Shown piece by piece: positions 60,048 to 64,000 of a stretch of DNA of 64,000 nucleotides. Under the pieces are notes generated by a model. The model made no database searches. It was not told the DNA's origin and saw nothing but the letters and a program-made list of their open reading frames with translations. A program made the translations under genes and the position numbers. The stretch covers positions 563,001 to 627,000 of the forward strand of contig JAEWJZ010000014.1 of assembly GCA_023386315.1 (NCBI GenBank), given 5' to 3'. Source of the DNA: Bacillota bacterium. GTDB taxonomy: Bacteria > Bacillota > Clostridia > Lachnospirales > Lachnospiraceae. The first letter of the stretch is position 1. Every line of letters starts with the position of its first letter.

Positions 60048-61775
60048 TTAGGTTACATCTTCTGTTACTTTTCTGTCATTATACAGCTGAAACCGCTCCA
60101 CAAGCTGCTCTAAATATGCGGCCTGACTGGAAAGTTCTTCACTGGCAGCTGCACTTTCCTCTGCAGTAGCGGAATTGGTATGAACGACTGCCGCGATCTG
60201 GTTGACTCTGCCTGATACATTCTCCACCGACTCCGCCTGTTTTTCTGATGCATGGGTAATCTGATTCACGGTATCTACCACCTGATCCATGGTTTCTCTT
60301 ACCACATTAAGAGAACGAGAAGTCATTTCTGCGATGCCCATTCCCTTTTCCACTGTGCTCACGGAGTTTTCAATTAAAATGGCCGTATTCTTGCTTGCTT
60401 CCGCACTCTTGCCTGCTAAGTTTCTTACCTCATCTGCAACAACAGCGAACCCTTTTCCGGCTTCTCCTGCTCTCGCAGCTTCCACAGCAGCATTCAGGGC
60501 AAGAATATTGGTCTGAAATGCAATATCCTCGATTGCCTTCATAATCTTTCCAATCTCCTGGGAAGACTGGCTGATCTCTCTCATGGCATCGTTCATGGAT
60601 ACCATATGCTGATTGCTTTCTTCTACCTCTGCCTGTGCCTGTTCCGTAAGAGTATTGGCTTTCTTTGCATGATCTGCATTATCCCGGATCTGTTCAGAAA
60701 TATGGGAAATAGCCTCCGTTAAATCCTCCAATGCCGTTGCCTGTTCAGTGGCTCCCTGTGACAGCATCTGGGCTGCGTCAGAAACCTGATCGGAACTGAC
60801 ATCTACCTGGGTACTTGCTTCATGAATATCTCCAAGTGTACTGTTAAAGCTCTTTAAAATGGTAACAAAAGAGCTCTTTATCTCTGAAAAATCACCTACA
60901 AAATCAGTAATCTGATCTCTTGGTACCGTTAAATCTCCCTTAGAAAGCCGTAAAAGTACTGAAGAAATCTCTGAAATATAGGCATCAAGGGTTTTCATGG
61001 TAAGACGGAGGTTCTCTGCCAGGCCTCCAAGCTCATCACCCGATTGATATGTAATATAGCGGACTGCCTTTAGATCTCCGTTTGTCATCTCCTTTGCTGC
61101 CAGATCCAGTTCCTTTAAAGGCTTTAAAATGGACCTGGAAAAAAGAACAGCCGTAACAGCACATAAGACAATGGTCAGCACCATAATTATCACACCTGCA
61201 AATAAATACAGATTACTTGACTTATTCGCTGACTGGACAAATCCCTGGGCATCTTTGGCCACAAGGTCTCCCAGATTTACTGCCTGGGTTCTGACCTCTT
61301 CAATCTTGGGCTCATACGCGCTTTTTACAAGATCCCTCGCTTCATCAAGCTTTCCGTCTGAAGTAAGGCTGAGTACATTTTCTCTTATCTGAGCTGTCTC
61401 TGAGATACCGGTCTGAATCTTTCCCAGAACATCCTTTTCTTCCTGAGTTCTTACCTTCAGATTTAAGTCTGCCAATGCTTTTTGGATATCCTGGCTGTCC
61501 TGATCCATAACCGCCTTTGCTTCCTCAGTAGCTGAACTTAATTCCGTTTTTTTCACACTGGTCAGCCGGTAAAGTGCCATCTGACTATCCAAAATTCCAC
61601 GGCGGATTTCCCAAGTGCTCTGTGCGGCAGAATATGGCTTGTCGTATAAATCCTGTGCATTTCCTGCAATCTTTTTCATACCCATTAAAAGACCTGAAAA
61701 AGCAATAATTCCAAATACAATAATCATACCAAAAGCAGCAAATACCTTTGCTCTTATCTTTAGATGCTTAAACAC
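60048..61775 (-). CDS. Methyl-accepting chemotaxis protein
   Basis: Translation starts at a GTG (61775) behind GGAGGAG. The 575-residue receptor has a membrane helix, a four-helix-bundle sensor domain (about 35-185), a second membrane helix ([19 protein letters not shown]), HAMP (about 210-265) and a long signalling coiled coil. The hairpin tip is [21 protein letters not shown]. It signals to CheA and so links to the motility genes. The ligand is unknown. Confidence 0.94.
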   Translation of the reverse strand: MFKHLKIRAKVFAAFGMIIVFGIIAFSGLLMGMKKIAGNAQDLYDKPYSAAQSTWEIRRGILDSQMALYRLTSVKKTELSSATEEAKAVMDQDSQDIQKALADLNLKVRTQEEKDVLGKIQTGISETAQIRENVLSLTSDGKLDEARDLVKSAYEPKIEEVRTQAVNLGDLVAKDAQGFVQSANKSSNLYLFAGVIIMVLTIVLCAVTAVLFSRSILKPLKELDLAAKEMTNGDLKAVRYITYQSGDELGGLAENLRLTMKTLDAYISEISSVLLRLSKGDLTVPRDQITDFVGDFSEIKSSFVTILKSFNSTLGDIHEASTQVDVSSDQVSDAAQMLSQGATEQATALEDLTEAISHISEQIRDNADHAKKANTLTEQAQAEVEESNQHMVSMNDAMREISQSSQEIGKIMKAIEDIAFQTNILALNAAVEAARAGEAGKGFAVVADEVRNLAGKSAEASKNTAILIENSVSTVEKGMGIAEMTSRSLNVVRETMDQVVDTVNQITHASEKQAESVENVSGRVNQIAAVVHTNSATAEESAAASEELSSQAAYLEQLVERFQLYNDRKVTEDVT

Positions 61776-61879
61776 AATAACTCCTCCATAATCTATTTAC
61801 CTGTTGTTTACAGGCTTTGTACTGTTTACTATAGCACCAATCAAATACACCGTCAACCGCGGCACTTCCAATAAAAACC

Positions 61880-61925
61880 AAAAAAAAGATACCCAATCAA
61901 CAGAATACTGCTTTTTTCGGGTATC
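61880..61925 (-). terminator. Terminator of the ATP synthase operon
   Basis: On the minus strand GATACCC...GGGTATC encloses a short loop region and is followed by eight T residues, just after atpC. Confidence 0.85.
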
Positions 61926-61948
61926 TCTATTATAATGTTAATTTCCTA

Positions 61949-62365
61949 TCAGATCTCATATTTATGCTTGGTGCGCAGTCTCGCCAGAGATCTGGCTAAG
62001 GATGCCTCAAAATGAGAATGCTCCTGAAGGCTCTTACCCTGTCTTAACTGTTCCTCTGCTCTCTCCCTGGCTTCTTCAGCACGACGTTCGTCAATGTCCT
62101 CAGGAAGTTCTGCAGTATCCACCAGCAGAGTCACACGGTTGTTGATAATCTGAACAAATCCCCTTCCTACCACAGCGTGGATCCATTCTCCGTTATCATT
62201 CATCAGTCTCATTTCTCCCACTGCAACGGCAATTACCATATCTTCATGATGGGGCAGAACTGCCTTTTCACCATCTTCCAGAGGAATGATTAACTTCTGA
62301 CACAGTCCTTTGTAAAAAACCTTATCACTTGCAAGCACCTGAAGGAAAAATGTACTTGTACTCAC
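61949..62365 (-). CDS. atpC: ATP synthase F1 epsilon subunit
   Basis: Translation most likely begins at the GTG at 62365, since GGAGG (62374-62378) is 8 bp upstream; the in-frame TTG at 62380 would lie before that site. The 138-residue protein has the beta-sandwich domain (FFLQVLASDKVFYKG, LIIPLEDGEKAVLPHHEDMV) and the C-terminal helical hairpin (AEEARERAEEQLRQGKS). It is the last gene of the atp operon, 16 bp after atpD. Confidence 0.93.
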   Translation of the reverse strand: MSTSTFFLQVLASDKVFYKGLCQKLIIPLEDGEKAVLPHHEDMVIAVAVGEMRLMNDNGEWIHAVVGRGFVQIINNRVTLLVDTAELPEDIDERRAEEARERAEEQLRQGKSLQEHSHFEASLARSLARLRTKHKYEI

Positions 62366-62381
62366 TGGCAGCACCTCCAAG

Positions 62382-63782
<1,401 letters not shown>

Positions 63783-63838
63783 TTACTCACAGTCGTGAGG
63801 ACTCCTCCTCTCTCAATTTATGGAAAATACGATATAGC

Positions 63839-64000
63839 CTAAGCCTTCTTTTGTTTCTTCTTCTGTGCCTTTGCTCCGCTGATTACCTCAGTAATTTCCT
63901 GGGTAATTGCTGCCTGCCGCACCCGGTTATAAGTGATTGCCAGGCCGTCAAGCATTTCCTGGGCACTCTTTGTGGCCGCCTGCATTGCCATCATTCTGGA
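63839..64000 (-). CDS. atpG: ATP synthase F1 gamma subunit, C-terminal fragment (runs off window)
   Basis: The last 53 residues are visible: [20 protein letters not shown], then [19 protein letters not shown] and a Lys-rich tail. The A-x-RMxAMxxAxxNA/SA and RQAxITxEIxEIVxGA patterns are diagnostic of the gamma C-terminal helix that forms the rotor shaft. The rest lies beyond base 64000. Confidence 0.93.
   Translation of the reverse strand, partial: SRMMAMQAATKSAQEMLDGLAITYNRVRQAAITQEITEVISGAKAQKKKQKKA

Overview
This 64 kb window looks like chromosomal DNA of an anaerobic, motile, endospore-forming member of the Clostridia, most likely Lachnospiraceae (Lacrimispora or Clostridium XIVa-like). 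That placement is an inference. It rests on the low-to-moderate GC content, Firmicutes-type ribosome binding sites, a Clostridia-type IMP dehydrogenase, Ni-Fe CO dehydrogenase, a SleL/YaaH-like spore enzyme, LuxS, flagellin with CsrA, and a complete atpG-atpD-atpC tail. I found no rRNA, tRNA, CRISPR array or insertion sequence.

Layout. 1-4.5 kb: the N-terminal part of a P-type ATPase, luxS, and a leftward VTC / DUF4956 / Cthe_2159-like lipoprotein operon. 4.6-8.7 kb: an Rrf2 regulator and a CO dehydrogenase operon (cooS, a CooF-like ferredoxin, an FAD/NAD oxidoreductase). 8.8-13 kb: an AAA/DUF4143 ATPase, a glycosyltransferase with its PadR regulator behind a double operator, and a 2-hydroxyacid dehydrogenase. 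13-17.6 kb: a GH13 debranching-enzyme homologue whose catalytic residues are all replaced, an ABC-F protein and exonuclease III. 17.8-22.8 kb: a four-gene leftward operon (two U32-like proteins, a HAD phosphatase, an IMP dehydrogenase) divergent from a YeiL-like Crp/Fnr regulator. 22.9-26 kb: a cobalt ECF transporter split by a cobalamin riboswitch into cbiQO and cbiMN. 26-38.7 kb: a chitinase-like GH18, a second ABC-F protein, lipoproteins, a cysteine-rich repeat protein, an amino-acid ABC transporter, and an MBL / threonine-serine exporter / pyrC operon. 39-48.8 kb: a nitroreductase, a zinc-ribbon protein, a long flagellin, csrA, a tyrosine recombinase, a MoxR/VWA pair and an LRR protein. 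49-53 kb: larE, a DUF1847 gene, a VOC protein, a spore GH18 and two near-identical small-RNA-like loci. 53-64 kb: a two-component system, a MATE pump, an NlpC/P60 lipoprotein, a ZIP transporter, a chemotaxis receptor and the end of the ATP synthase operon.

Main candidates for undescribed biology. (1) A near-perfect 18-bp inverted repeat flanks 168 bp directly upstream of csrA-flagellin and beside a tyrosine recombinase gene, which looks like an invertible phase-variation switch. (2) Two intergenic loci at about 49.9 and 51.55 kb share four 11-bp-phased TTCACA-like repeats, the same -10 at the same spacing, and a covarying terminator hairpin. They look like twin response-regulator-controlled small RNAs, about 3.3 and 1.6 kb upstream of an OmpR-type two-component system. 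(3) The U32-U32-HAD-IMPDH operon has a Crp-like site near -41.5 and a divergent YeiL-like regulator. (4) The GH13 homologue appears catalytically dead. Smaller regulatory points are the Rrf2 and PadR operators, CsrA-type sites in the flagellin leader, and the internal B12 riboswitch.
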